Shown: positions 32,581 through 45,470, numbered from the stretch's first letter. The stretch: 64,000 nucleotides of DNA from Heliocidaris tuberculata (GCA_025618425.1 CM046842.1:21970340-22034339); one strand, 5' to 3'. The notes: generated from the sequence alone by a model not told the origin. Program-made: numbers and translations.

Positions 32581-33910
32581 AAAATAATCTAAATGAATGC
32601 TTTCCTTTGAAGAAATTTTGTGTGAAAAATAATACTTGTATTAGACCTTGGTTAACTAATGATCTGAGGAAGAGGTGTAAAAAGAAAAATAAACTCTATA
32701 AGAAATTCATTCTAAAACCATCTCCTTCTCGTGAGAGTAATTATAAACACTTTAGAAATTCATTGAATAATGACATTAGGCATGCAAAGCAAGAATATTT
32801 TTACAAAAAATTTCATACTGTAAAAAATGATATAAAAAAGACTTGGAAATACTTGAATGAAATCATAAAGCAAAAACGTCAAAACAATAGCCCTGAATAT
32901 TTTATTAAAGATAACCTAAAGATAACCAACAAATTTGAAATGTCAAAGGCATTTAATGAATATTTCAGTACAATTGGAAGTTCTCTTGTAAATCACTCGA
33001 CACCTTTATTGAGAACAGATTTTAAACATTATCTGACAGGCAATTATATTAATACTCTATTTTTCAAACCTGTTACTGAATCAGAAATAATTAACTAGTA
33101 TGCTAAAGAATTGAAAGTGGGTAAAAGTGCTGGATATGATGACATTGATTCAACGTTTGTTAAAAAGACCATATTTTTGTATGCAAAGCACCTGTGTTGT
33201 CTTTTTAATGAATCCTTTATCTCTGGACAAATACCGGATCAATTAAAGATTGCTAAAGTAGTTCCTATATATAAAAGCAAAGGTAAAGAGTGTTTAGATA
33301 ACTATCGACCAATATCTATATTGCCAGTATTTTCCAAAATTTTAGAAAAACTTTTTTACAGACGACTCATTGATTACATTGATAAAAATAATATTTTATA
33401 CTCTAAACAATTTGGATTCAGGCAGAAATACTCAACCTCCATGGCTTTAATTGAATTCATGAATTATGTATCCCGTGCAACAGAGAACAAACTGGTTTCT
33501 ATTGGTATTTTCCTTGATCTATCGAAGGCTTTCGATAGTGTGAATCATTCATATTTGTTACAAACACTCTCTTTTTATGGCATTAGAGGCATTTCTCTGA
33601 ATTGGTTTGAAAATTATCTAAATAATCGTAAACAATTTGTTGTTATTGATCAACAGTCTTCTCATTTATGTAATATTACGACCGGAATTCCTCAAGGGAG
33701 TATCCTTGGCCCCCCATTGTTTTTTTTGTTCATCAATGATCTTCATTATGTTTCTAGTAAACTGACATTTATCTTATTTGCTGATGACACAAATATGTTT
33801 TTGTCTGGTAAATCTGTTCAGCAATTGAACAGAGATTTAAGAATAGAATTGGACAAGGTTTCAGGCTGGTTTTATGCTAATAAATTAAAGGTGAACATGA
33901 ATAAAACTAA

Positions 33911-36080
33911 CTAGAAATTTAATTCGTCACTGAAGACGAATTAGGTGGTCTGTCTTTCACTGTGGCAAAGTGCTTTGTCAGGTGTGATAATATTTCTGCA
34001 AGATTATAATCATAATGTTGACGACAATGATCATAAGATATGGTCATATAAGTGATGACAATGACGATACTGATATATTGATAATGATGATCATAATGAC
34101 AATAATGATGACAATAACCACGATAACCTAAGTGGCATAGCGCCCCTACAGGTTCAGTTTTATGGGCGATTTTTCGAAAAGTGTTGAAATGGCATGAAAC
34201 GTTTGCAAAATGAATTTGGGACGATTTGGATCATTTCTAAATTTTGCGCGTGCACGGACGCGCGGACGTACGCGTACGCGCGCGTTTAACGAAATGACCT
34301 TGACTGGAATGACAGTGACCTTAACCATGCCAAATATGAAAGAGAAACGACATTTCGTTATGAACATATGACCATAAGTTGATTTTCACAAAATGGCGCC
34401 TGGATGACGTCACAATAACCTGATGACCTTGAAAAAGATGTGGGAACTTGACCTTATTACGACTGATGACTGACGAAAATATGAAGAAAATTGACTGAGC
34501 CGATTTGGAGAAATCGGGATAACGAACTGGACGATTTGATATTGCAGGACATGTGGAAGATTATCCCCTTAGCTTTAATACCCGACAGGGAATGAGATTC
34601 TACACAAACTACTGCACACTACTTTCAATAGACATTACACGCAAAATTAGGCAGTTTTTTACATTGTTTGTGATGGTATATGTTATAATAGTCGAAGAAG
34701 ATGGTAGAATGAAAGGAAAAAAAAAAAAAAAAAAAAATGGACCCACCGGGAGTCGAACCTGGGTCGCCGGAATGGGAGGCAAGTGCTTTACCAATGGACC
34801 AAAATATTTCCAATAGAGATAACACGTAGACGAAAAACGGGATTCTCAAATGACATTTTGTAGTTAAAAAAAGGGCATGATCCCGACATCTGATCAAAAA
34901 TTGGAGGGCACACTTGTAAAAGCTTATAGTCTCAGCTATAACATACCAAAATTTGGGAGAAAATCGAGCAGAAACATCAGAGATACTGCTCAAAGAAGAC
35001 GGGAATGTAGAATCAAGATTTGAGAAAAAGTCATGTCCCATAGAGAATGCACGCAAAATGAGAAAAATTGACATACCTCCTTTAATCGCAAAAATACGCC
35101 ATGATGTCTTTGTCAAAATGAAAAATCGTGGTGACTGATCTTGTAGAGAATTGTCTCAGCTACAACATATCAAAATTTGGAAGAAAATCGACAACCTATT
35201 ACTGAAATATTGTCAAATGAATACAAAAAATATGACGTCATTTTTTCAAAATTGAATTTTTGCGTTCATAGGCAAATATGATGACGTCACAAAATCCGAT
35301 CGGCCAAAATTTTGCATGAATCCAAATCTACAACTCATAGGCTTTCAGAATATTTAATAAAATTTGGGGGTACCGGTTCATTCTGACGAGCTATGGTGGA
35401 TTCTAGATAGGCATGTTTTTACCACTTTTTACATTATATTGCCCATTGACGCGCGCACGAATTTGAAAGTTTGACGCGCGCGTGTGGCAATACAGAAGGT
35501 CGAGAATGACTGTAAATAGTTGGAAATTGTCAAGAATAGTGTCAGGAATACAAACCATGCAAAAAAAAAACGGAGTTTTTACGTTCTATACGCGCTGCGC
35601 ACGCGCATAACGCGCGCGCGGACGCGCACGGACGGAAAATTTTGAAATGCTTAAAATGTCCTGAACCGTACTCTCCTTTGATTAAAAAGTGATTTTGAGC
35701 AATTCTAAATTTTAACGCGCGCGTACGTGCGCGTCATGATGCGCGCGCGGATTTTGATGACATTTTATGTTGACCCTTGACCTGAAGTTCATGTGTACGA
35801 AAAATGGTTCATTTTTGATGACTCGTTATGAAGATATGATCGATAATTTGATTTCACAAAATGGCGCCTGGATGACGTCACGATGACCTGATGACCTTGA
35901 AAAAGATACCCGAGCTTGATCATATAAGACCTGATATCTGACGAAAATTTGAAAAAAATTGACTGAGCCGATTTTGAGGAATCATGTTCACAAGAAAGTG
36001 GGAGAAAAATAAAAGTTAAATAATAATAATAAAGAAAATTCTGACGAAATTAATAGGTGGTCTGTTCACAGACCACCTAA
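33911..36080 (-). mobile_element. Helitron2-like non-autonomous element, 2170 bp
   Basis: Boundaries are set by the LINE frame, which reads straight from base 33910 into 36081. On the minus strand the 5' end is TTAGGTGGTCTG. Near the 3' end the inverse CAGACCACCTAA recurs, running into a hairpin AATTCGTC-TTCAGT-GACGAATT, then AAATTT and terminal CTAG. Asymmetric terminal repeats plus a 3' hairpin are the hallmarks of Helitron2/Helentron elements. The insertion site is AA|TT with no target duplication. The interior has no Rep/helicase ORF. It has a ~125 bp direct repeat (34384-34510 and 35855-35980) containing GATGACGTCAC, CpG-rich ACGCGCGCG tracts, and a tRNA-like segment. Confidence 0.82.
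34739..34803 (-). ncRNA. tRNA-like (SINE head or tRNA pseudogene)
   Basis: On the minus strand: TGGTCCATTGG resembles a pol III A box, GGTTCGACTCC is a good B box, and a long T run (34736 down to 34718) follows, as for a pol III terminator. The 5' acceptor strand does not pair well with the 3' GGGTCC, so it is not a functional tRNA. It sits inside the Helitron2-like element. Confidence 0.55.
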
Positions 36081-37338
36081 TTATATGGTGTTTAAAGGCA
36101 GAAATATTTATTTTGATGTTGAGGAATTACATGTGCAATTTAATGATGAATATTTATCCAGAGTAAGCTCAACAAAATTTTTGGGAATATACATAGATGA
36201 AGGTTTAAACTGGAAAGTTCATGTTAATTACATCGCCTCCAAGATTTCAAGTGCAATAGGTGTTCTTCATGTTGTACATAAATTATTTCCTTTAGGTATA
36301 TTATGCAATCTGTATAATACATTGCTGCTTCCTTACTTGTCTTATGCAAATATTGTTTGGGGTAACTGCTCAGTAACCCTTCTGACTAGACTGTTAGTCC
36401 TTCAAAACAAAGCCCTACGTTTGTTAAACAAATCATCTTATCTAGCACATACTGCACCCCTATTTAAACGGATGAATATTTTAAATGTCAATTCTATATA
36501 TATTATGCAGCTGGGTCAGTTTATGTTTCAGTACAAACACAATAACTTGCCATCTGTCTTTGATGACCTTTTTGTACTGAACTCTTCTATTCATTCGTAT
36601 GCTTAAAGAAATGCAAGCGATTTTCATATACCCTTAGCTAAGACTTCTTTCTTACAAAAAAGAATACCCTTCAGTGGGCCCATATTATGGAGTCATCTCC
36701 CACCTGATATCAAAAAATGTTCTTCATTGTATTCATTTAAGGCTAAGTTAAGATTATTTCTGATAAACAATCCATCATTTATATATAGGTAGATGTATTT
36801 ATTATTTTTCCTCCTCTGTGATCTTTTCCTCCCCCCCCCCCCCCTCTTTCTCATTATTGGTACCACCTCATCATTTGACCTCATATTTGTTTTTAAATTG
36901 TATAATTTTGTTTGTTACTGGGGGTAGTCCTCGATAAATCATTTTTGATTTTTGACTACCCCTTCTGCATTTGCTGTTTTTTTCTTTTAAATCATACATT
37001 TTTTTTTCACAAGGATTCACTATTACAGATACATGTTCTCTTTTTATTGTATGTATGTATTCTATTGTATTGTATTTTCTCATGTTTGGCATTTGTGGAA
37101 AATAAAATTGAATTGAAAATTGAATTCTCAATATTGCACTATTGAATTTTAACGCAACTTGGTATATAGGACTCATCCTTAAGTAAAGGGAATCTTCTTC
37201 AAATTGAATACATATAGCACCCTGAAGTGCCATATATTTTACTTATTAATATCATAGAATTGGATTTTCACCAATACTTTTTTTCGACATCGTCCATGGG
37301 CAAAGGAAATTTTAAGTTGTTCAAAGTGGGTATGTACA

Positions 37339-37839
37339 GGGGCGGATCTAGCTTTTTATAAAGGGGAGGGTGTGGGAGGGGGTGTCCCCCTCCCACAGTA
37401 GGGAGAATTTTTGAAAATCTGTGTGTGAAAATGGCGTTTTCTTGCATCTAAAACACCACTATTTTTGGTATAGAGGTCACTGCCAAATTAACCCCCCCAT
37501 GAAAATTTGTAAAATTTAGTTGCATTTTCCTGCAGTGTAAGGCCAGTTGACAACACAGATACAAAGAATTGGGGACCTTGGAATAAGCACTGTCAGCCTA
37601 ATACTTTTATTATGAACAGCTTGTCACTGATACTCACTGGCAAATCTCAGTCGAATATGATGGACTGGCAGAATAATAATAAAAAATAAAATAAATACAT
37701 AAATAGAATAAAATAAAATTACAAGTTTTAAAAAAAAGATAAGATAAAAAAAAATGGTCCCCGGATTTTTTTTTTGGGGGGGGGGGGTTGCAACCCCCCC
37801 AACCCCCCCCCCCCCCCCCCCCTCTAGATCCGCTTCTGA
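37339..37839. mobile_element. TIR element with CAGGGGCGGATCTAG ends, ~500 bp
   Basis: Left CAGGGGCGGATCTAGC and right CTCTAGATCCGCTTCTG are inverse. The ends run into a GGGGTGTGGGAGGGGGTGTC hairpin (left) and long G and C runs (37777-37822, right). There is no ORF. A similar terminus fragment, TTGGATCCGCCCCC, is seen near 45057. Confidence 0.6.
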
Positions 37840-38330
37840 ATGTATACCTCCTAGGGGCTGGAGACAGCGTTCCCAGCCCCCCTTGGCAATAAACACTAAA
37901 TTCTAATTTTATGGACTCAGGTGAACTTGTAGTCCTCAGACCTGTTGTTACTCTTACACCAGCTCCTTGTCTTTTCGAATAAATGTCCTTTCCCTTGTGA
38001 TAAGTGCCCGCTTGCCTTTCTACATATAGTCTCAAAGCGACTATTAAAAATTAATGAGCAAGTTTGTTTTCTATAATTCCCCAAAGCTCCCTCGGCCTCT
38101 TCCCATACATGGTCGATATAATTAGGTCTATCCGGGGGGGGGGGGGGGATGTGACATCCCCCACCCCCCCCCCCCCCCACATACACACACTGGTCAGGAT
38201 ACCGTTGGTAAATTCGTGCCGTCGTCGTCGTCCCCCCCCCCCCCCCCCCGGTTCCGCGGCCCAGGTTTACTTGCCAGCTAACCTTAATGAATACCATTGA
38301 TATATGTATGTATGTATATGATCTTTGTGT
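37840..38330. other. non-coding with G/C-run hairpins
   Basis: A G run / ATGTGACAT / C run hairpin at 38134-38178 and a C run at 38232-38249. Gly/Pro-rich frames here are artefacts of the runs. Confidence 0.6.
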
Positions 38331-39123
38331 GACTTTCAAAAATAAATTTCAAAAGTACTTTGACTTTTTAAGGCCATTTTTAACGATATGTTTAGAAAGA
38401 ACAACACCATACATAAATATACAACGAGACAAGGCAATGCTTACCACCTCCCTCTTACAAGAACACTCTTTGCACAAAGCACCTTTGTTTTTGTTTTGTT
38501 TTTTTCATTTTCCATGTATTGGAACTCTTAGATAAAGAAATTAAAGAATCCCCTAGTCTTATCATTTTTAAAAGTAAACTTAAAAAATATCTGCTCAGCC
38601 TATACCCCCTTCAAACAGGTCAAGCTTAATACAAAAAAAAAAGGAAAAAAAATGAACATTCACCCTTTTCATGTTTTCCTGTGAACACGTGCCTAACGAC
38701 CTTGTTTTTGCTCCTGCTCCCAACCTCTTTTCCTTTCCATTTCCCGTCTATTCACTCTTCCTCTCTGTTTTCCTATAAACCTATGTTGGCATACCGTGAA
38801 TTTTTTTCTGTAACTTTCGCCACTATATATCCAAATTATTATAAATTTGTTTGACCGAAACCCTTTTACGTACTTAAATCTTTGGGGCATGCATCATACA
38901 AGCATTGCTTTCTCAGCATGCCCCCTCCGTTTCATTTTATATGTTAGGTCAATAATGATCCGTTTGTGTAAATTATTTTTTGTACTCTTCTTAATACCCT
39001 TTATTTTTGTATGTTAGTTTGATATACTAAAGTTATTACATTGCTTTATGTTTAATCATTTGATCGATATGTATCATGTATAATTATTTTGAAACGGAAA
39101 ATAAATCAAAATCAAATCAAATC
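38331..39123 (+). pseudogene. LINE 3'-end remnant
   Basis: 38522-38629 encodes a typical LINE ORF2 C-terminus (ELLDKEIKESPSLIIFKSKL, then KKYLLS) ending in TAA. About 490 bp of 3' UTR follows, with a tail AATCAAAATCAAATCAAATC at 39100-39122. Upstream coding sequence is too decayed to follow. It is a different LINE from the one at 32.6-37.1 kb, judged by the tail. Confidence 0.65.
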
Positions 39124-39935
39124 TTCTTTTAGATGACAATCCATAAAGAACAAAGAACTATGTATGGGATATTTTTAATACTGGTCATGTTTTTTTTTTT
39201 TTCGTTTTTTTTTTTTTTTAATCTCCTAGTCTCATTAGTACATGGATGTTATCCACATTTCACATTAGGCTTTGCATTACATAATATACTCAGTTGGTTA
39301 TTTTTGAAATTTATTGTTGTTGCTTTTTTTTTTTTTTAATCATGTGCCTATATTATGCATTTTCTTATAAAATTTGTTGTCATTTTATGCTATACCTTAT
39401 TGTTTATTCCTTTTACATCAGGACCATGATGCAAAGTTTTATATTGATCAGGTTTTTTTCCTTGTATGGATAAGTTCAAATAAATAAATAAATAAATGAA
39501 ATTTTGAATGAATCAAGAAACATGTCTTGTCATCATGTTCAATGCAAAAATTAAAGTTTTGAATATAATCAAATAGGCGACAAAAATTATAAGATGTTTA
39601 CCAATATTTCATTTTGAAAACAACTATAGTTCTGTATTTTATGAGATATACAATGAATATATTTGTTACCATGGTAACGACCTAACATGTAGCGGTCACA
39701 TCCATCACCCCTTTACAAATTATGATAACTGAGTGTCCTGTAAAAGAGAAGATAATCCTGTACAATATTAAATTTTACTTCTTTTTTCGGTAGCATCAAG
39801 AGATATTTTTGCTCAAATATCAGGGTTTTTTTCTTACTGTTTCCATGGAAACAGCCATTTTCAAATATGATGGACCCTTTTTATGACTCTCATTTGGGTT
39901 TTAATCAATTGAGAAACTTTTGATACATCATTTTT
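39124..39935. other. no gene seen; T runs and (AATA)n
   Basis: AT-rich, T homopolymers at 39189-39219 and 39326-39337, and (AAAT)n near 39478-39497. Confidence 0.5.
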
Positions 39936-40660
39936 TAATGTTACAATGTGTTTTTGTACTTTCTAAATTATGAATACATGACATTTTATGAAATTCTACT
40001 GTTCTTGATCCGTTGCCATGGTAATAGCCCTTGTGGTCACGCCCACCTCTTAATTTAGGGCAAAGAAGCATATTTTGATAGTTAATGGTCCCATCTAACA
40101 GAAAAACTTAATTCAAGATTCTTTTTAAGGGAGTGGGACATTTCAGTTTGTGGCCCATGGACTATACTGATAATACATGGGATAATTTTCTGTGTGTGAC
40201 ATGACAATATTCATTATATGTTTAATCAAGAAAAATCGTTTAAATTGACAAATTTCCGTTGGGTAAAAAACTTTGAAATATCGGTAATTTTCACAACTTA
40301 TTATTTTGAGTAAATCACAGTTTTATGTTTCATTACGCCATACATGTGTGTGTAATATCCAACTTTCAAATGTATATTAATCGGGTATATAACTTCAAAC
40401 GTGAAATGAAACTGACATCACTAGAAAAGTCTTTATCAGGCATTACATATTAGGTCAAAATAATAAAAATCGTGATTTTTGACATTCTTTTAAATTTTGA
40501 GCCAAAAATGGCATTTTTAGGCAAAAATGCGCGTGGCATCCGCCCGTACCTTATTCCTCAGTATCTTTGCAAGAGTTTAAGCATGGATGCCAAGCATTAC
40601 CCAAAAATGCCGTCCAAAAAAAAAAAAAAAAAATCATCTTGGCTGGTCTACTAAAAAGAG
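39936..40660 (-). repeat. right arm of the large inverted repeat
   Basis: Inverse of 31725-32580; see that entry. An A run (40617-40633) replaces part of the outer portion. The two arms frame ~7.3 kb. Confidence 0.85.
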
Positions 40661-41317
40661 AAAGCAAAGAAGGAATGGAAACTGAGGGAAGGAAGGAAAG
40701 AAAAAGAAGGAAAACTGGCAAATCGTTTTGCTAGCGGGTGACACTGGAAATATTCGTGCAAAAGGTGTCCCCCTTCGGCAGTAGGCTGCAGCCCCCGCCC
40801 CCGATCCCGCAAGGATTTTCAAAGTTCCGATATTCAGGTAACTTCATATTCGGGCAGCTTATTTTTATTTTTGTGTCTGGAGATTAGGGTTTTTCTCAAC
40901 AACAACAACAACAACAAAGATTTCATACATAAAACTTCCTTGAAAATATTCGGGAAAAAATAAATCCCTTTTTAGGGGATTGCTCCAAAAAAAAATCATA
41001 CATAAAATTCCTGAAAAATGTTCGGGCAAAAAAAAAAAATCCTTTTTTTTTTTTTTTTACAGCTCCAAAAAAAAAAAAAGATACCATATATAAAATTCCT
41101 TTAAAAAAATGTTGGAAATTTTCTACCCTGCGAGTCGCGCCGCGTCACACCACGCAGCGACCCTTCTGGAAAGCCCTTTCAAGTGCATTCTCTTGTCAAT
41201 GTACCCTCTCTGCGCTGGCGCAGTGCACAGTGCAACACATGCACAGTATCATGCTCAAATAAGCTACGAAGCTCCAGAAGGGCCAAGTTGGACAACGTAA
41301 AAGAAAAAAAAAAATAC
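40661..41317. other. no gene seen
   Basis: Contains (CAA)n near 40899-40916 and three loosely repeated AAAATTCCT / ATACATAAAA segments separated by A or T runs (40925-41110). Confidence 0.5.
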
Positions 41318-41472
41318 TACGTACATACGTAAATTAATAATACGTACGTACGGAATAATAATGCGAACGTACGGAATAATAATACGTATGTACGGAATAA
41401 TAATACGTACGTACGGAATAATAATACGTACGTACGTAAAGTTTATTACGTACGTACGTAATAATAAAACGT
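41318..41472. repeat. minisatellite, ~21 bp palindromic-core unit
   Basis: TACGTACGTACGGAATAATA-type units repeated about six to seven times. The core TACGTACGTA is self-complementary. Tyr-rich reverse-strand frames are artefacts. Confidence 0.85.
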
Positions 41473-41852
41473 GAAAAGGGTGAACTGTTTATCCACATTT
41501 TGGATCTCATACAAATGTTAATCATTATCCGTCGATTCTCACATGAATTGCCACAATATAATAAGCCTATTGTGAGCTCATGTCTAGTATGAGTATCTCA
41601 ACATTTGTGTGTGAATAGTGTGTCCCTCCCTTTTCACAGCGGCATATTGTACCATAATATCTTGCTTCCAATAGAAGCAGAAAAATCAGAAGAAAAAAAA
41701 TCAGAAAATAGGGCAACTTCTGACTTCTGGACAAGTTATTAATTTTTAACTGAATCACGGAAACCCTAAGGGTCCCCCATTCCGAATGTATATGTTTTTA
41801 GACGTTTATCCGACAGCACGACAGCCAAACCCGATACGCTTGCAAGTAAAAG

Positions 41853-42359
41853 TTATACATTGACATCAAGATATGTTTTAAACATCAGTTCCTTCAGTTT
41901 ACGTTTGAAAGTATATAATGAAGGACTTTCGATTAAGTCTAACGGGAGGGCATTCCAGTAACTGGGTCCTGTACACATAATCGTTTTGGGGGCAAAAATA
42001 GTTCGGGTACGTGGAAGGTGATAGGCGTTGCTCTGACGTGTAGGATAAGCATGCATTTAGGGATCTATTTTTCCGAAACATTTGTAAAATATTTCAGGTA
42101 GGTCATTAGCAGATAAATTATACATGAAAATACCAAAATTAAAATAGAATAGGTCTGATACTTTTAGGATTTTGTTTGCGTGGAACAGGTTGTTAGTGTG
42201 AGACAGGTATCCTACACGATTAACATTTCTAAAATCACGTTTTTGAATGCGAGAAAGTATATTTATCAAATTTCCACAAGCGTTACCCCAGGTGAGATAT
42301 GGGTCTTTCATATCTGATCGATTAGCATGAAATGACGTGCTACGTACCATAATGAACAA
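41853..42359 (-). pseudogene. LINE ORF2 C-terminal fragment
   Basis: Minus-strand frame from 42359 with YLTWGNACGN, KRDFRNVNRV and LFYFNFGIFMY blocks, an in-frame stop at 42057-42059, then YPTRQSNAYHLPRTRT and FKRKLKELMF to 41853. This order (post-RT helical region, TR...H.PR.RT, W..LP, S..FK.KLK) is typical of CR1/Jockey-like LINE C-termini. It has no 3' tail clearly visible and no RT core. Confidence 0.8.
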
Positions 42360-42379
42360 GAAAATTACATTTTATCTCT

Positions 42380-45177
42380 TGTATCAGAATGACAAACCGT
42401 GCAGGTTATGTGAAAACAAATAATTAAAAGATCTTCGTAAATGGTTTCTTGATATATAGTAAGGTACACAGACAAGCTTTCATTAAAAAGGTTTCAGGTC
42501 CATTTTCGTAAATAAGGGTCCATCAAAGGGACCACTGAGTCTTGTTCAAATAATTCAGTGCATGAGCTTCAATAATATTGTTCTCTAAAGTGATATGTAC
42601 AAAGCACCATAGTTCGAAATTCCAGCATTCAAGGAGAAATTCTGAGTGCTAAAATCAAAGTTTGAAAACGCATTTCCGGCGAATATGGCAGGATTTGTTA
42701 AACAGTCCAATACGTAGCTTTTTGTGTGCTCCCCAAAAGAAAAAGTGCAAAGATTTTGTGTTAATTCAAAGTTGTTAGCTTAATTACACTGTCATGGCCA
42801 GGATTTTTTGAGGGGAGGGGCGTTCGGATTGCTTTTTGTGCTCCCATAAAGAAAAAGGGCAAAGAATGTATGTTAATTCATATTTGTTAGTTTTCTATTT
42901 ACACACTCGTAGCCAGGATTGGTGGGTGGGTGGGGGGGGGGGGGGTGCGGGAGGGGTGGTTCCTTCTCCCGCCCGGAGCGCGGAAGTTTTGGCATCTGTG
43001 TAAATCGAGAGTGAAAAGTTCCACTTGTGGATACATATTATTGCTGTTTTGATACCCCGTTTGATTTAGCTTTGATATCATTTTAATAAGTACCGCTGGA
43101 ACTCATTCATAAGAAACCTTTTCACACTCATACAAATAAGAACCGATAAATAATAAAACTTACATCTAGAAAGATATATATATAAACTATACGTATACAT
43201 CAAAATGATATAGTGCAAGTCAGCAATTTCAAAAGTTTTTAAAAACCGATATGGTAGGAAGCTAGTTGCGTCATCATTTTCTCCAATTTTGATACATTCT
43301 TTTCCGTGAAAACAGATATTACTCTCTCGTAAAAAAAAAGGGATAATACTTTTAGGCAAGTTCGTATGAAGACAATTAATTTCACAATTTTCATTCAACA
43401 TGAACACATTCTCGGTTCTAATGGTAGTCTGAGGGGGTGGCGGTTTTTATACATGCCACCCGTAATCTCATAAAAGGATAGGCCTATACATCTACATCAT
43501 CTACATCTACTACACAATCACATTGTTGATTCTTGCTCGTAGTCAAAGAGCGACTTTTCACTTGCGTTATATCTTCTCCTTTCCTCCCTTCTTCTTCCTT
43601 TCCTTTTTTCTTTTCCATCTTTTTTTTTTTTTTTGTTCTTTTCCTTTATATTGCGCTTTGGAAGGGGCCACCGCCCCATCGCCCCTAGACCTATGGGCCT
43701 GTCTATTTACACTCATATGTTTACTCTTAGGGTAGACTTTTCTCAAATAAAGAATTTGGTTGTGGTTAAAAGCATTTTATTATAATGTATTGAGTAATAG
43801 GTGTCAGAACATTTTTTTTTTTTTTTTTTTGTACAGCTAGATGGATAGGCCCTATAAAGCGAATAATTTTGCCATTATGACGTGAATTATGCTGGAATGT
43901 ATTTGATCATTAAGGGGACACTGCATTAGCCAGTTCATTGTGCAGGATAGACATGAATGAGAAACAGGACCGATGAGAAAATCTATTTGAAAATATGGAA
44001 AATTAAACATGTGGGTCCATAGGTGCCATAAGTGGGGGGGGGGGCAGGGGGTGGTCGCCCCCCAAACGAAAAAGTGGGGGGGGGGCAAAAATGCATTTTC
44101 GCCCCCCCCCCAAACCCCCCCCCCCCCTTCCATAAAAAAAAAAAAAAAAATCAGTAGTAAAGGAGTAAAAATCGTGTGTATATTAAAAGCGTGATTGCTT
44201 TATTACGTAATTGTAAGCCTTTGTATTCATTTTTCGTATTCATGGAGATCACTGAAGACAGATAAAGCATTCAAACTTTAAACTTTAACGTAGTGGAGGT
44301 TTTGTATTAGACGCAAGGTTGCCAGAGTTGGCAGAATTCTGCTTTCTGGCAGAATTTTGACCGCTTTAGCATAATTTGACAAAATTTAGCAGAATTTTAG
44401 CATAATTCTGGTGTTTTGTTTTTTTGCTTGTCAGAGAATTTTCAGAGAATGTTTGAGTAAAATTTTGATTTAGCAGTAGGATCTGTATTGTTGTGAGAGG
44501 GTGGGAAAGCGTGTGTGTTTTTTTAGGGGTGAGAAGACATGAGCCCTTGAAAGGTGAGCCCCCTTGAATGTTTGCCCCCCCCCCCAATCCCAAACTGCTT
44601 CCGGCGCGCCTGTGTGGGTCTCATTTCATATAAGTTCGCTGCAAATACAATCGACTAAAGGGTACTGATGGTGTCCAAAGACACAGTTACGGTGACAACT
44701 TTTTAGTGAAGTTTCTATGAGATCTTAGCATTTCTATCAGGCCTTTAAATAGCGCCTTCCACAAAATCACCAGCCTAAAATTATGCGGAGTGTGCGCATG
44801 CGCATTTCACGAGCTATATGGGGATATCGCTGATTTTAGAAGGGCCGAGAAAAGGACACTTTCAACATGTTCAAGGGTTAAGCTCTCCTTTTTTTTTTTT
44901 CTTTCTTTCTTTTTTTTTTTTCCTAACGCCGGCACTAGGGTTTTTCGGAGGGGGGGGGGGGGGGGGGGAAGAGATAAAGATGTGACGCGCTTTTTTTTTA
45001 ATTTTTTTTTTTAGTTTCTTTTTTATTTCACTTCGTCAGAAATTCTTAAAAGAATCTTGGATCCGCCCCCCGGCCGATACCACCTATTATTTCTGTAAGG
45101 GGGTGGGTTTATATAGTAATTATGACAATAACTTGCCCAATCATTTTTTTAAAGAAAAAAATTGATAGGCCTATATC
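42380..45177. other. no gene; low-complexity runs
   Basis: Holds G run 42930-42947, T run 43619-43635, T run 43811-43830, paired G/C runs 44034-44128, pyrimidine tract 44886-44922 and G run 44950-44969. No frame has recognisable content. Confidence 0.55.
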
Positions 45178-45230
45178 TGCCTTTTTTACACATATATATA
45201 TATATATATATATCTTTTGGGGGGGGGGGT
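45178..45230. repeat. (TA)n microsatellite and G run
   Basis: Alternating TA for ~24 bp, then TCTTTT and a G run. Confidence 0.9.
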
Positions 45231-45470
45231 CAAACGCAGAGGACTATCTGACGGCTAGGGTTATAGTTACACAAGTAGGGAACGGTCTAGTGGACATGGT
45301 GGAAGGACGGTCCAGTGATTATACTACAAGAATTATAGGCCTATCGCCGAATTATGTGGGTGACACGACATTTGCTCCTGCGACATTTGCTCCGCCGGCC
45401 ATATCTCGAAAGGTCAAAGGTTAAGGTCAAGGTCATGATTATTATTATTATTTTTTTTTTTTTTTGTTCA

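Larger units (their letters stand above)
32581..36792 (+). pseudogene. LINE reverse transcriptase, broken
   Basis: Typical RT blocks are visible: GYDDIDS (RT0/1), NYRPISILP, QFGFR, LDLSKAFDSV with its metal-binding D, GIPQGSILGP, and FADD at 33777-33788, followed downstream of the insertion by STKFLGIYID, then a C-terminal region of the SL.SFKAKL type ending at 36792. Breaks are an in-frame TAG at 33096-33098, the 2170 bp insertion after codon 33908-33910, and an in-frame TAA at 36604-36606. The motif set fits a Jockey/CR1-group LINE, but the clade cannot be fixed without a tree. It cannot make a functional protein. Confidence 0.88.
32581..37125 (+). mobile_element. 5'-truncated non-LTR retrotransposon (LINE), split by another element
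   Basis: Contains most of the reverse-transcriptase half of ORF2 (32581-33910 and 36081-36792), a ~330 bp 3' UTR and an A/T-rich TTGAAA-type tail at ~37090-37125. The 5' part with the endonuclease is missing. It lies inside the large inverted repeat and carries the Helitron2-like insertion at 33911-36080. Confidence 0.85.

Noticed and set aside
37624..38339. Gly- and Pro-rich reverse-strand frames
   Set aside because: Made by G/C homopolymer runs. No family resemblance.
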